Assembly: GCA_937927415.1 (NCBI GenBank)
Contig: CALBDS010000059.1
Span: 1 to 64,000 of the forward strand
DNA length: 64,000 bases
DNA from: an uncultured Rhodospirillaceae bacterium
GTDB lineage: Bacteria; Pseudomonadota; Alphaproteobacteria; Azospirillales; Azospirillaceae
Direction of reading: 5' to 3'
A program made the translations under genes and the position numbers. This document shows, piece by piece, positions 1 to 8,459 of this stretch (the first letter of the stretch is position 1; every line of letters starts with the position of its first letter). The notes under the pieces are model-generated. The model did not search any database, had not been told where the DNA came from, and saw only the letters and a program-made list of their open reading frames with translations.

Positions 1-64
1 CAGATTGACGACCTGCTTGATATCTTATCCTAGCGCCTATGGGGCAGCCGCCCCGCTCTGGGAC
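1..64. other. Window edge downstream of norD
   Basis: No gene is visible in these 64 bases. A GGGGC...GCCCC inverted repeat at 41-54 lies just beyond the norD stop codon. On the minus strand it resembles part of the 3'-end hairpin repeat seen at about 33.63 and 61.21 kb, so it may contribute to ending the norCBQD transcript. There is no clear T-run, so calling it a terminator is a guess. Confidence 0.3.
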
Positions 65-1981
65 TCACCCGACCAGGGTAACCTGCCGGTACAGCGCCGG
101 CAGTGCCTTGGTCAGGTGGGACACCTGGGGGAAGATGGCGTAGGCGCCGCGCCCGAACAGATGGGGGATGTAGTCGCGGGCCTGAGCATCCACGGTGATG
201 GCGAACAGGGCCAGCCCGGCCTTGCGCGCTTCGCGGACCGCCTGGCGGGTGTCCTCGATGCCGTAGCGGCCTTCGTAATGGTCTACGTCGTTGGGCTTGC
301 CGTCGGTCAGCAGGATCAGCAGCCGGTGGCGGTTGGGCCGCTGGGCGAGCATGGCGGCGGTGTGGCGGATGGCGGCCCCCATGCGGGTGTAGAAGCCGGG
401 CTTCATCGCCCCGATGCGCCGGGTGACGGTGGCGCCTAGCGGCTCGTCGAAGTCCTTCAACGTCTGCACCCGCACCCAGTCCCGTCGTTTGGAGGTGAAG
501 CCGTACAGCGCGTGGGCATCGCCGCAGGCGGTCAGCCCGTGGGTCAGCGCCAGCAGCGCCTCCTTTTCCACATCAAGCACCCGGCGTCCGCCGATCCAGC
601 CGTCGGTGGACAGGGAGCCGTCCACCAGAACGGCCACCGCCAGATCGCGGGCGGCGTTGCGTGCCTGCTGATGAACGCGGTCGCTGCCGGCCCCGCCGGC
701 GCGCAGATCGGCGCGGCTGCGCACCAAGGCGGCAAGGTCCAGCTCGTCGCCGTCGCTCTGGCCGGTGAACACCGTACGGCGGGGGCGCAGCGCCTCGAAC
801 TGGCGGCGGACCTGCCGGATGCGGCGCTGGGCGGCGGCGTCCGGTTCCCACGCCTCACCGTCCGCCGGGGCCGTTTCGGTGACCACCCGGCAATGGGCCG
901 GGTAATGGGCGTGGCGGCGGTAATCCCATTCCGGATAGGTCAGAACGGCGGTGAGCGGCGTGGCGTCGAGCACCGGCGGGGCCAGATCCAGATCGAGCTT
1001 CAGCGTGGTCGCCGTCTTGCGCTCGTGGGCGCCGATGGCGATTTCGTCCAGGTCGTCGGCGGCCTTGCGGGCGTTGTCGGCATCGTCGTCATCGACGGCG
1101 CGGGGAATGTTCAGCATCTCGGCCAGGCCGAGGATCTTTTCGAAACGGTTCAGGATCAGCGGATCGTCGCGCCGGGTCTGGTCGGAGGCGCGCCGGGTGG
1201 CCGCGCGGCGGCGCCCGTCGCCGTCCTGGGCACCGGCGTTGTCGGCGGGGGGTTCTTCGGCATCAAGGGAGACGGTTCCCGCCGGGGCGGCGGCCATCCC
1301 CCACAAAGGCACCGGCAGCAGGCGGCAATAGCCGGACGGGGCGGCGAACACCTCCAGCGGCAGGGTGGCGTCCAGCATGCGGGAGATTTCCCCCTCCGCC
1401 GTACCGGCGCCGAGCAGGATCCGGGCGGCGCGCTCCACCGCAGCTTCCATGGGCGGCAGGCGGCGGGCGGGGCGCTGGGCGGCGACCGCCGTCGCCAGTT
1501 CGGCGTGCAGCGGGATCAGCCCCGGCCAGCGGGCGACGGTCCGCAGGGTGGTGTGGGCGGCGGCGCGCAGCATCTGGATATCGGCCTGCAACGGGTCGGC
1601 GGGGACCGGGACCGGCTCGATGTGGGCGAAATAGGCGGCCAGCCATTCGTACAGCCGTTCGTTCAGCCGGGTATCGGGAAACAGCGCGATTTCCGCCGGC
1701 AGCCGCAGGGTGTCACCGTCCAGGGCTGCCCGTTTCACCCGTTCCGCCCCCAGCCCGATGCGGTCCAGCAGCGGCAGCCGGTGCCCCGACGCGGCGGCAC
1801 TTCCCGCGGTCAGCCGCACGCCGCGGTCACCCCCCAGCGCGCGGAAGAACACCGACAGCCGCGGGCGCACCGAGTCCAGCGTCACCGCGGCGTCCGCGTG
1901 GTGGGGATAGCTCGACCGTCCGCCGATCAGGCGGTGCCACAGGCGGCCGACGGTTTCTTCCGGTTCGAACAGCTCCATCAT
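65..1981 (-). CDS. norD: NorD, nitric oxide reductase activation protein (VWA domain)
   Basis: This protein of about 638 aa is the last gene of norCBQD. NorD works with the AAA+ protein NorQ to insert the non-heme iron or mature the NorCB enzyme; this is known from the family. The C-terminal third is a von Willebrand A domain with a DGSLS-type metal-ion-dependent adhesion motif (VAVLVDGSLSTDGW), followed by LTDGKPND. The middle is acidic and low in complexity (a DDDDADNA run), which is common in NorD. The open frame extends upstream into norQ, but an ATGATG at 1981/1978, just past the norQ stop at 1989, is the natural start. Nothing looks broken. Confidence 0.93.
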   Translation of the reverse strand: MMELFEPEETVGRLWHRLIGGRSSYPHHADAAVTLDSVRPRLSVFFRALGGDRGVRLTAGSAAASGHRLPLLDRIGLGAERVKRAALDGDTLRLPAEIALFPDTRLNERLYEWLAAYFAHIEPVPVPADPLQADIQMLRAAAHTTLRTVARWPGLIPLHAELATAVAAQRPARRLPPMEAAVERAARILLGAGTAEGEISRMLDATLPLEVFAAPSGYCRLLPVPLWGMAAAPAGTVSLDAEEPPADNAGAQDGDGRRRAATRRASDQTRRDDPLILNRFEKILGLAEMLNIPRAVDDDDADNARKAADDLDEIAIGAHERKTATTLKLDLDLAPPVLDATPLTAVLTYPEWDYRRHAHYPAHCRVVTETAPADGEAWEPDAAAQRRIRQVRRQFEALRPRRTVFTGQSDGDELDLAALVRSRADLRAGGAGSDRVHQQARNAARDLAVAVLVDGSLSTDGWIGGRRVLDVEKEALLALTHGLTACGDAHALYGFTSKRRDWVRVQTLKDFDEPLGATVTRRIGAMKPGFYTRMGAAIRHTAAMLAQRPNRHRLLILLTDGKPNDVDHYEGRYGIEDTRQAVREARKAGLALFAITVDAQARDYIPHLFGRGAYAIFPQVSHLTKALPALYRQVTLVG

Positions 1982-1988
1982 GGCGGGG

Positions 1989-2786
1989 TCAGCCCAGCGT
2001 GACGTCGGCGACGCGCAGCAGGCCGGCGCGCACATCCGGGTCGTCGGTCAGCGGCTCGATCAGGGCGGCGCGGATGGCGCGCTCGGGCTTCATTCCCGAT
2101 TGGATCAGGGTGGCGCAATAGACCAGCAGCCGGGTGGAGACACCCTCTTCCAGATCCTGTCCCTTCAGCGCGCGGAGCGCGTTGGCAAGGCGGACCAGCG
2201 GGGCGACGCGGGCTTCGGGCAGGCCGCTTTCGGTGGCGACGATGGGAATTTCGTGCTCGGGCTTGGGGAAATCGAATTCGACGGCCAGGAAACGCTGGCG
2301 GGTGCTGGGCTTCAGCGTCTTCAGGATGTTCTGGTAACCGGGGTTGTAGGACACCACCAGCATGAAATCCGGCGGCGCTTCCAGCGTCTCGCCGGTGCGG
2401 TCCAGCGGCAGGATGCGGCGGTCGTCGGTCAGGGGGTGCAGCACGACGGTCACGTCCTTGCGGGCCTCCACCACCTCGTCCAGGTAGCAGATGGCGCCTT
2501 CGCGCACGGCGCGGGTCAGGGGGCCGTCGGCCCACACGGTATCCCCGCCCTTCAGCAGATAGCGCCCGGTCAGGTCGGCGGCGGTCAGGTCGTCATGGCA
2601 CGACACGGTGTAGAGCGGGCGCCCCAGCCGGGCGGCCATATGCGCCACGAACCGCGTCTTGCCGCAGCCGGTCGGCCCCTTCAGCAGCAGCGGCAGGCGG
2701 TGGTGATAGGCGTGCTGGAAGAGCGCCACCTCGTCGCCGGTCGGTTGGTAGAAGGGAAGGGTGGTGCTGGCGGCATCGAGAGGCAT
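1989..2786 (-). CDS. norQ: NorQ, MoxR-type AAA+ ATPase for NO reductase activation
   Basis: A 265-aa MoxR/CbbQ-family AAA+ ATPase. Walker A is GPTGCGKT at residues 37-44, Walker B is CYLDEV near 100-105, and a sensor-like SYNPGYQN follows. With NorD it forms the chaperone pair needed for an active nitric oxide reductase. The ATG at 2786 is preceded on the coding strand by GGAG about nine bases upstream. It lies 58 bases after norB, across a GC-rich hairpin, and ends a few bases before norD. NorQ-NorD is a MoxR-VWA pair; its position after norB settles the assignment over other MoxR-VWA systems. Confidence 0.95.
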   Translation of the reverse strand: MPLDAASTTLPFYQPTGDEVALFQHAYHHRLPLLLKGPTGCGKTRFVAHMAARLGRPLYTVSCHDDLTAADLTGRYLLKGGDTVWADGPLTRAVREGAICYLDEVVEARKDVTVVLHPLTDDRRILPLDRTGETLEAPPDFMLVVSYNPGYQNILKTLKPSTRQRFLAVEFDFPKPEHEIPIVATESGLPEARVAPLVRLANALRALKGQDLEEGVSTRLLVYCATLIQSGMKPERAIRAALIEPLTDDPDVRAGLLRVADVTLG

Positions 2787-2808
2787 TGGGGGAACTCCGG
2801 GAAAGGAC

Positions 2809-2836
2809 GGCCCCCGCTCCGTGTCGAACGGGGGCC
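2809..2836. other. Hairpin between norB and norQ
   Basis: An 8-bp perfect inverted repeat (GGCCCCCG / CGGGGGCC, 12-base loop) lies in the 58-base gap between the norB stop and the norQ start. There is no T-run after it on the coding strand, so it is more likely an mRNA-stability or processing element that sets different levels of NorCB and NorQD than a terminator. That role is inferred from position alone. Confidence 0.45.
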
Positions 2837-2844
2837 GGGGAACG

Positions 2845-4194
2845 TCATTCGGCGGGCTGATAGTCGGCGGGGATGGAGGCGGGCTGCTCCTCCCGCGCCG
2901 GGCCGAAGATGGAGTAGAGGAACAGCACGGTGCCCGCCGCCACGATGGCGCCGGCCCCCAGACGCATCCAGTAGAACAGGGCGATCTGCGACTGCACCTC
3001 CATGTAATCCATGCCCAGCACGCGCTGCAGATGGGTCTGCACCACGCCGGCCACGGTCAGCACGAAGGTCATGAAGGCCATGCCGCCGCACATCAGCCAG
3101 AAGCTCCACATGTTGAGCACCTGATTGTACGGCCGGTGGCCGCGCAGGTAGGGCATGGCATAGGTGATGATGGCGAAGTTGATCATGGCGTAGGCGCCGA
3201 AGAAGGCCAGATGCCCATGCGCCGCCGTCACCTGGGTTCCGTGGGTGTAGTAGTTGATCGGGGCCAGCGTGTGCAGGAAGCCCCAGACCCCGGCGCCGAA
3301 GAAGGCGAAGACCGAGCAGCCCAGCGACCACAGCATCGCCGCCTTGTTGGGATGCCGCCGCCCGCTCTTCCACACCATCATGAAGGCGAACACCACCATG
3401 GTGAAGAACGGGGCCACTTCCAGCGCCGAGAAGACCGAGCCGATCCACTGCCAGTACCCCGGCGTGCCGATCCAATAGTAATGGTGGCCGGTGCCCAGGA
3501 TGCCGCTGAACAGCGCCAGACCGACGATGGCGTACAGCCATTTCTCGACGATCTCGCGGTCAACGCCGGTCATCTTGATCATCAGGAAGGCGAGGATGGA
3601 GGCCAGCACCAGTTCCCACACGCCCTCGACCCACAGATGGACGATGTACCACCAGTACATCTTGTCCAGCGACAGGTTGGACGGGTTGTAGAAGGAGAAC
3701 AGGAAGAAGACCGCAATCCCCCACATGCCCACCAGCAAGATGTTGGTGATGACGGTGCGGCGCCCCTTGATGACGGTCAGCGTCACATTGTAGAGGAACA
3801 TCAGCGCGACGACGACGATCGCCGCCTTGATCCAGGTCGGCTGTTCCAGGAACTCCCGCCCCTCGTGGATGCGGAAGAGATAGCCCACCACGGCGGCCAG
3901 CGCGCCGAACACGAACAGGCCGAGTTGGATCAGCGCCAGCTTCGGGCTGTGCAGTTCGGTTTCCGCCTCTTCCGGGATCAGGTAATAGGCGGCACCGAAG
4001 AAGCCGATCAGCAGCCAGACGATCAGCGCGTTGGTGTGGATCATGCGCAGGATGTTGAAGGGAAGCAGTTCCGACAACAGGTTCGGCAGCACATAGACAG
4101 CACCGGCCAGCAGGCCGACCAGGATCTGCACCCCGAACAGCGCCATCGCCGCCGCGAAGTACCAGAGGGCGACCTTTTGCGATTCGTATTTCAT
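2845..4194 (-). CDS. norB: NorB, nitric oxide reductase catalytic subunit (cytochrome b)
   Basis: This 449-aa integral membrane protein of the heme-copper oxidase superfamily reduces 2 NO to N2O at a heme b3 / non-heme iron centre. It shows about 12 hydrophobic segments and the expected histidine clusters: GTGHHYYWIGTPGYW in the centre, AAHGHLAFFGAYAMINFA, and the early MIHTNALIVWLLIGFFGAAYY. The frame is open to 4359, but the true start is the ATG at 4194 (MKYESQKVALWYFAA), because codons upstream overlap norC. Only 14 bases separate it from norC. Length fits the cNor family (about 450 aa), not the longer quinol-type qNor. Confidence 0.97.
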   Translation of the reverse strand: MKYESQKVALWYFAAAMALFGVQILVGLLAGAVYVLPNLLSELLPFNILRMIHTNALIVWLLIGFFGAAYYLIPEEAETELHSPKLALIQLGLFVFGALAAVVGYLFRIHEGREFLEQPTWIKAAIVVVALMFLYNVTLTVIKGRRTVITNILLVGMWGIAVFFLFSFYNPSNLSLDKMYWWYIVHLWVEGVWELVLASILAFLMIKMTGVDREIVEKWLYAIVGLALFSGILGTGHHYYWIGTPGYWQWIGSVFSALEVAPFFTMVVFAFMMVWKSGRRHPNKAAMLWSLGCSVFAFFGAGVWGFLHTLAPINYYTHGTQVTAAHGHLAFFGAYAMINFAIITYAMPYLRGHRPYNQVLNMWSFWLMCGGMAFMTFVLTVAGVVQTHLQRVLGMDYMEVQSQIALFYWMRLGAGAIVAAGTVLFLYSIFGPAREEQPASIPADYQPAE

Positions 4195-4208
4195 GGGAAG
4201 AACTCTCC

Positions 4209-4661
4209 TCAGCCGGACAGCTTGGGCGGCCAGCTCTGGGTGTTGATCCGGCTGGTCCATTCCAGGAACGCGGCCAGATCCTCCACCTCTTTTTCGGTCA
4301 GGTTGAATTGCGGCATCTGGCGGCGGCCCTCGATGCCGGACGGCTGGGCGGCCATCCATGCTTTCAGGGCGGCCACCGCCCCGTCATGGTCCTTGTCGCC
4401 GCCGTAGCGCAGCCAGACATTGCCCAGTTCCGGCGCGAAATAAGCGCCTTCGCCCAGCAGGGTGTGGCAGTTGATGCAGGCGTTCCGTTCCCAGACGTGC
4501 TTGCCGCGGGCCACGGCGTCGGTCAGGCCGGCTTTGTCCGTGCTGGTGTTGACGATGTAGGAGTGGCTGAGCGCGGTCAGCCCCACGAAGGCAGTGAAGA
4601 AAAACAGCGATCCGCCATAAAAGATGTTGCGCGCGGCCGCTTTGGTGAAGCGTTCGGTCAT
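4209..4661 (-). CDS. norC: NorC, nitric oxide reductase cytochrome c subunit
   Basis: A 150-aa membrane-anchored c-type cytochrome that passes electrons to NorB. A hydrophobic anchor spans residues 13-31. The heme-binding motif CINCH is at 62-66, followed by TLLGEGAYFAPELGN, typical of NorC. The likely axial Met lies in RRQMPQFNLTEKE. It is the first gene of norCBQD. The leader upstream carries a TTGAC-N4-GTCAA box at 4790-4803 and a TAAACT -10-like element at 4764-4769, which would place a transcript start near 4755. Confidence 0.97.
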   Translation of the reverse strand: MTERFTKAAARNIFYGGSLFFFTAFVGLTALSHSYIVNTSTDKAGLTDAVARGKHVWERNACINCHTLLGEGAYFAPELGNVWLRYGGDKDHDGAVAALKAWMAAQPSGIEGRRQMPQFNLTEKEVEDLAAFLEWTSRINTQSWPPKLSG

Positions 4662-4789
4662 CGCTCGGGCTTTCTGAAAGTCAGCGAAGGTCGGTGCGGG
4701 TGGTGCGATGCACGGCGCCGGGAAAACATGTGCCGTGGTGCCGTCCGCCGCGGGTGCCGCAATAGTTTAGCGTTTTAGGCGGTCATTCC

Positions 4790-4803
4790 TTGACCGCGGT
4801 CAA
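4790..4803. promoter_or_regulatory. FNR/NnrR/Dnr-type box between norC and norE
   Basis: A perfect TTGAC-CGCG-GTCAA palindrome. Its centre (4796.5) is 41.5 bases from a start implied by TAAACT (4764-4769, minus strand) for norC. It is also 41.5 bases from a start implied by TACCGT (4826-4831, plus strand) for norE. One site could therefore activate both divergent operons as a class II activator site. The half-sites match the E-SR recognition helix of the Crp/Fnr protein encoded at 21556-22275; FNR and NnrR/Dnr types cannot be told apart from the box alone. Confidence 0.85.
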
Positions 4804-4872
4804 GCCACCCGCACGGCCATCGCCCTACCGTGACGCATCCACGATACGGACGGCCTTGGAGGACGCGGCGGA

Positions 4873-5454
4873 ATGGACGGCAGTGTGATGGACGGCAGCG
4901 TTCCGGATGACCGGGCCGGCGGTTTCGCCAGCCTTCCCGGCAACCTGATGATGTGGATCCTGATCCTGGGGGAACTGGCGGTGTTCGGGGTGGCCTTTCT
5001 CGGCTTCGCCGTGGCGCGCACGTTGGATCCCGTCCCCTTCGCGGCGGGGCAGGCGCATCTGAACGGCACGCTGGGGGCCGTCAACACCATGGTTCTGGTG
5101 ACCAGCGGCTTCTTCGCCGCCCGCGGCGTGGACGCCGGGCGGCGGGGCCGGACGGCGGCGGCGCGGGCGGGAATGCTGGCGGCGGCCGCGGGCGGGGCGG
5201 TGTTTTTGGCGGTCAAGGGGGTGGAGTACGCGGCCACGCTGGGGGCCGGGCTGTCCATCGACAGCGACGGTTTCTTCGCCCTTTATTTCCTGCTGACCGG
5301 GTTCCACGCGCTGCATGTGGTCATGGGGATTGTGGTGCTGGGCATCGTCGCCCGCTGGCCGGATGTGGAGAACCTGGAGACGGGGGCGGCCTTCTGGCAC
5401 ATGGTCGATCTGATTTGGGTGATCCTCTACCCGCTGATTTATCTCATCCGATGA
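4873..5454 (+). CDS. norE: NorE, cytochrome c oxidase subunit III-like protein
   Basis: A 193-aa membrane protein of the heme-copper oxidase subunit III family. It has about five hydrophobic segments and the diagnostic GFHALHVVMGI and AFWHMVDLIWVILYPLIYL stretches. NorE and NorF raise NO reductase activity but are not catalytic (family knowledge). The start at 4873 has GGAGG ten bases upstream; a second in-frame ATG lies at 4888. It is transcribed divergently from norC and shares the box at 4790-4803. Its stop overlaps an upstream ATG of norF (ATGA). Confidence 0.93.
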   Translation: MDGSVMDGSVPDDRAGGFASLPGNLMMWILILGELAVFGVAFLGFAVARTLDPVPFAAGQAHLNGTLGAVNTMVLVTSGFFAARGVDAGRRGRTAAARAGMLAAAAGGAVFLAVKGVEYAATLGAGLSIDSDGFFALYFLLTGFHALHVVMGIVVLGIVARWPDVENLETGAAFWHMVDLIWVILYPLIYLIR

Positions 5455-5468
5455 TAAGGAACGGACTC

Positions 5469-5768
5469 ATGCGACCAGACCGGCTTACGGTGTCGTGGCT
5501 GATTCTGCTCGGCCTGTCGGCGGCGACGCTGCTGATGGCCAGCCATGGCGGGGACGCGCCGGGACCGGCGCAGGGTGTCGCTGCCGCCACGGTCCTTTTG
5601 GGGCTGGCGGTGGCGAAGGGACGGGAAATCCTGCTGCGCTATCTGGAACTGGACCGCGCCGGGGCGGGGTGGCGGGCGCTTCTGTCGGGCTACCTCGTCG
5701 TGCTGTGCGGGGCCATTCTGCTGATTTACGCCGCCGGGGCGCTGGGGTGGGCAGGAGGGGGACGATGA
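5469..5768 (+). CDS. norF: NorF, small membrane protein of the NO reductase cluster
   Basis: A protein of about 99 aa with three hydrophobic segments (WLILLGLSAATLLM, a central VAAATVLLGLAVAKG and a C-terminal LVVLCGAILLIYAAG). It matches the cytochrome c oxidase subunit IV-like NorF family, including KGREILLRYLELDRA. The frame also has an ATG at 5451 overlapping the norE stop, but the ATG at 5469 has AAGGA eight bases upstream and is preferred. It overlaps the next small gene by four bases. Its role is inferred from family and position: assembly or activity of NorCB. Confidence 0.85.
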   Translation: MRPDRLTVSWLILLGLSAATLLMASHGGDAPGPAQGVAAATVLLGLAVAKGREILLRYLELDRAGAGWRALLSGYLVVLCGAILLIYAAGALGWAGGGR

Positions 5769-5920
5769 CGGACGCCAAGGTCGGGCTGGTGCTGGCCGCA
5801 ACCGCGGTGATCGCGCTGGCGGTGGCCCTGCACCGCCAGCGCGCGCTCGGGCGCGCCGGGCTGGTGACGGTGATCGCCGCGGTTCTGGCCGCGTCGGCGG
5901 CACTGTTCCTGACGCAATAG
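5765..5920 (+). CDS. Small two-helix membrane protein, third gene of the norEF operon
   Basis: A 51-aa protein made almost wholly of two hydrophobic helices (VGLVLAATAVIALAVAL and LVTVIAAVLAASAALFL) separated by a basic turn, HRQRALGRAG. Its ATG overlaps the norF stop by four bases (ATGA), which is good evidence of translation and coupling to norEF. I do not recognise a named family. The context suggests an accessory subunit or assembly peptide of the NO reductase complex. It ends six bases before the convergent ubiV stop. Confidence 0.65.
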   Translation: MTDAKVGLVLAATAVIALAVALHRQRALGRAGLVTVIAAVLAASAALFLTQ

Positions 5921-5926
5921 ACGTTT

Positions 5927-6829
5927 CTATCCCGCGAACGCGACACCTTCGCGCCCGTGGTAGAAGCCATTCGACAGGGTGATGCTGCCGCGCAGGACCT
6001 TCAGCCGGGCCAGCACCTCGCCGGCGCCGGTCCGCCCGTCCAGCCGGTCGCGGAACAGCCGGGCCACCGCCACCATGTCGCCCGACTGCGGCGACAGCCG
6101 GAACCGATGGACGCCGATGGCCTGCAGATCGTCCAGTTCCGCCACCAGGGCGGCGTGGGTGTGCGACAGGGTTTGCGTGCCGTTGACCGCCAGGAAGGGG
6201 GTGCCGTCCACGGTCGTCACCTCCAGCCCGTCGGGGTCGTTGGCGCACACGAATTGGCAGCCGTCCTTGTGCAGCCCATGAGCGCGGGCGTGGTAGCAGC
6301 GGGCGGAGATCGCCAGCGGCAGCCGTCCGAACACCTGCACCTCCAATTCCACCCCCAGCGGGGCGGCGGCTTTGGCCAGGGCCGCCACCGTCGGGCGGGT
6401 CAACTCGCCCGGCAGGCTGACCATCGCGGCCCCGCGCTGGGCCAGCCACGCCAGAGTGCCGTCGTTGTAGACGTTGACGAACGGGCCGATGGCGTGCCGC
6501 CGTCCGGCCAGCAGCGGCAGACAGCCCAGGTCGTTGGCCTCGATCAGGAAATCCTCGGTGGCGGCCAGATCCCGCACCGCCTGCCGTTCCCGCTCGCTGG
6601 TGACGAGGATCGGGGTGGACAGCACCACCCGCTTGCCGGCAGCGGCCAGCCGCTCCAGCACCGCGGGCAGGTAGGGGGCGATGAACGGCGCCCGCTTGGC
6701 GCACACCACCTCGCCCACATACACCGTTTCGACGGGGGCTTCGTCGGCGATGCGGAAATGGAAGTCGCGCCAGACCTCCGGCGCCCAGTTGAACAGCACC
6801 GGCCCCAGCGACAGTTCGGCTTTGGTCAT
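5927..6829 (-). CDS. ubiV: UbiV, O2-independent ubiquinone hydroxylation protein
   Basis: A 300-aa U32-family protein. With UbiU it forms a complex that hydroxylates ubiquinone precursors without O2, using prephenate as oxygen donor (established for E. coli). Four cysteines match the known 4Fe-4S ligands of UbiV in spacing: C43, C178, C191 and C195 (CYHARAHGLHKDGCQFVC). It is the last gene of ubiTUV and overlaps ubiU by four bases. In a denitrifier it lets the cell make quinone for nitrate, NO and N2O respiration when oxygen is gone, which fits its place between nor and nar. Confidence 0.94.
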   Translation of the reverse strand: MTKAELSLGPVLFNWAPEVWRDFHFRIADEAPVETVYVGEVVCAKRAPFIAPYLPAVLERLAAAGKRVVLSTPILVTSERERQAVRDLAATEDFLIEANDLGCLPLLAGRRHAIGPFVNVYNDGTLAWLAQRGAAMVSLPGELTRPTVAALAKAAAPLGVELEVQVFGRLPLAISARCYHARAHGLHKDGCQFVCANDPDGLEVTTVDGTPFLAVNGTQTLSHTHAALVAELDDLQAIGVHRFRLSPQSGDMVAVARLFRDRLDGRTGAGEVLARLKVLRGSITLSNGFYHGREGVAFAG

Positions 6830-7812
6830 CGCCAGGCCCTCCCATAGGCTCCGGTGGTGTCGCGCCCGCCCTCGGTCAGCCCGGCCAGGGCGGCGGCGGG
6901 CAGGGGGCGGCCCTGCGCGAACGCATCGAGCGCCTGACGGTAGGTGGCGACCACCTGGGCGATGTAGGCCTTGCCGCGCTGGCGGCCCTCGATCTTCAGG
7001 GCCTTGACCCCGGCGGCCTGCAGTTCCGGCAGCAGGTCGATGGCGTTGAGGCTGGTCGGTTCCTCAAACAGGTACGACGGCGCCCCACCCGCGGAAAAGC
7101 GGCCCTTGCACAGGGTCGGATAGCCGGCGGGTTCGCCGTGGGGAAAGACGTTGATGGTGAAGTCGCCCAGCTTGGACACCAGACCCTCAGGCCCCTCCTC
7201 GTAGCGGACATGGCTGGCGGGGGAGCACACGCCGTTGCGGTTGGGCGAACGCCCGGTGGCGTAGGACGACAGCGAACACCGTCCCTCGGCCATCGGGCAC
7301 ATGCCGCCGAACACGAACACCTCGGTTTCGATGGTGATGTCGCGGTTCAGCCGGGCGATGTCGGCCACGGTCAGCACCCGCGGCAGCACCACCCGGCGCA
7401 CGCCGAATTCCTGCTGCACCAGCCGGATGGCGTCGGCGTTGGCGGCGGACGCCTGCACCGACAGATGCAGCCGCAGGGCGGGATGGCGGGTGGCGGCGTA
7501 ATGCAGCAGCCCCAGATCGGCCAGGATCACCGCGTCGGCCCCCAGACGGGCGGCGTCATCGACGGCGGCATGCCAGGGGCCGGCGTTGCCGGCGGCGGGA
7601 TAGGTGTTGATGGCGACGAACACCTGCCGTCCGCGGGACTGGGCATAGGTAATGCCGTCGCGCAATTCCGGGCGGGAAAAGTTGAGGCCGGGGAAGTTGC
7701 GGGCGTTGGTTTCGTCGCGGAACCCGCAATAGACGGCATCCGCACCGGCATCCACGGCCGCGCGCAGCGCCGCCGGGGTGCCGGCGGGACAGATCAACTC
7801 GAAACCGCTCAT
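6826..7812 (-). CDS. ubiU: UbiU, O2-independent ubiquinone hydroxylation protein
   Basis: A 328-aa peptidase-U32-like protein and partner of UbiV. The cysteines C172, C179, C196 and C235 (MCPMAEGRC, GVCSP, TLCKG) correspond in spacing to the 4Fe-4S ligands of E. coli UbiU. The N-terminus ELICPAGTPAALRAAVDAGAD is the usual start of this family. Start and stop codons overlap those of ubiT and ubiV by four bases each, so the three proteins are probably translated in a coupled way from one mRNA. Confidence 0.95.
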   Translation of the reverse strand: MSGFELICPAGTPAALRAAVDAGADAVYCGFRDETNARNFPGLNFSRPELRDGITYAQSRGRQVFVAINTYPAAGNAGPWHAAVDDAARLGADAVILADLGLLHYAATRHPALRLHLSVQASAANADAIRLVQQEFGVRRVVLPRVLTVADIARLNRDITIETEVFVFGGMCPMAEGRCSLSSYATGRSPNRNGVCSPASHVRYEEGPEGLVSKLGDFTINVFPHGEPAGYPTLCKGRFSAGGAPSYLFEEPTSLNAIDLLPELQAAGVKALKIEGRQRGKAYIAQVVATYRQALDAFAQGRPLPAAALAGLTEGGRDTTGAYGRAWR

Positions 7813-8396
7813 GATTTCAGGGCCTTATCGGTCCGACGGGGAAAGCTGGAACCGGCCACGGCCAGCGCCCGTGTCAGTGCGGCGCGGGCCGGCGGAACGA
7901 ACCGTCCCAGCGGCCCCAGCAGGGCGGCGAGGTCGGCGGACAGGTCCATGTCCTCGCCATCGACGGCGTTGCGCAGGGCCACCACGGTTTCGGTGTCGCC
8001 CTCCACGGTCAGATCGCGGGAAAAGAACAGGGCATCGCCGTCGATGCGGCCTTCCAGCAGATCCAGCAGCACGGCGAACCGGCCGCGGATGGCGGCGGTG
8101 CACGGCGGCGGCTCCTCACGGCCGACCAGCCGCAGGCGGGGGGATGGCCCCAGCCGCAGCATCAGGCACAGCGGCATGTCGGTGGGGTCGATCAGGACCG
8201 CGGCCCCGTCCAGATCCGCCAGCCGCTCGAACAGGCCGGGATGCCGGTGCCGCAGCAGCACCACGCCCAGGTCGAGGGCGGCACCGACCGGCAGGCCGCC
8301 CAGCGGACGGCGCAGAACGCCGCGTCCCAGCGTCAGGGCAGCCCGTGCCACCAGCGTTTCCGCCGCCCGGCCGGGATGAACGAAAGTGGGGGACAT
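7809..8396 (-). CDS. ubiT: UbiT, SCP2-like lipid-binding protein for anaerobic ubiquinone synthesis
   Basis: A 195-aa protein with a sterol-carrier-protein-2-type domain (about residues 45-150) of the UbiT (YhbT) family. It binds quinone-precursor lipids for the UbiU-UbiV steps. The ATG at 8396 is preferred over an adjacent in-frame TTG at 8399. It is first in ubiTUV. About 200 bases upstream is an FNR-type box, but a Rho-independent-looking hairpin lies between box and gene. Either a small RNA is made there and ubiT relies on read-through, or expression is attenuated (see the ncRNA entry). Confidence 0.9.
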   Translation of the reverse strand: MSPTFVHPGRAAETLVARAALTLGRGVLRRPLGGLPVGAALDLGVVLLRHRHPGLFERLADLDGAAVLIDPTDMPLCLMLRLGPSPRLRLVGREEPPPCTAAIRGRFAVLLDLLEGRIDGDALFFSRDLTVEGDTETVVALRNAVDGEDMDLSADLAALLGPLGRFVPPARAALTRALAVAGSSFPRRTDKALKS

Positions 8397-8459
8397 CAAC
8401 GGAGCCTTTCACAACGGAAGAGGGGTATCGGATGCCAAAACCAAACGATCAAAGAAAAA

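Noticed and set aside
65..2786. norQ-norD as a MoxR-VWA conflict (VMAP-like) system
   Set aside because: They follow norC and norB directly, and match NorQ and NorD in length and motifs, so they are NO reductase maturation factors.
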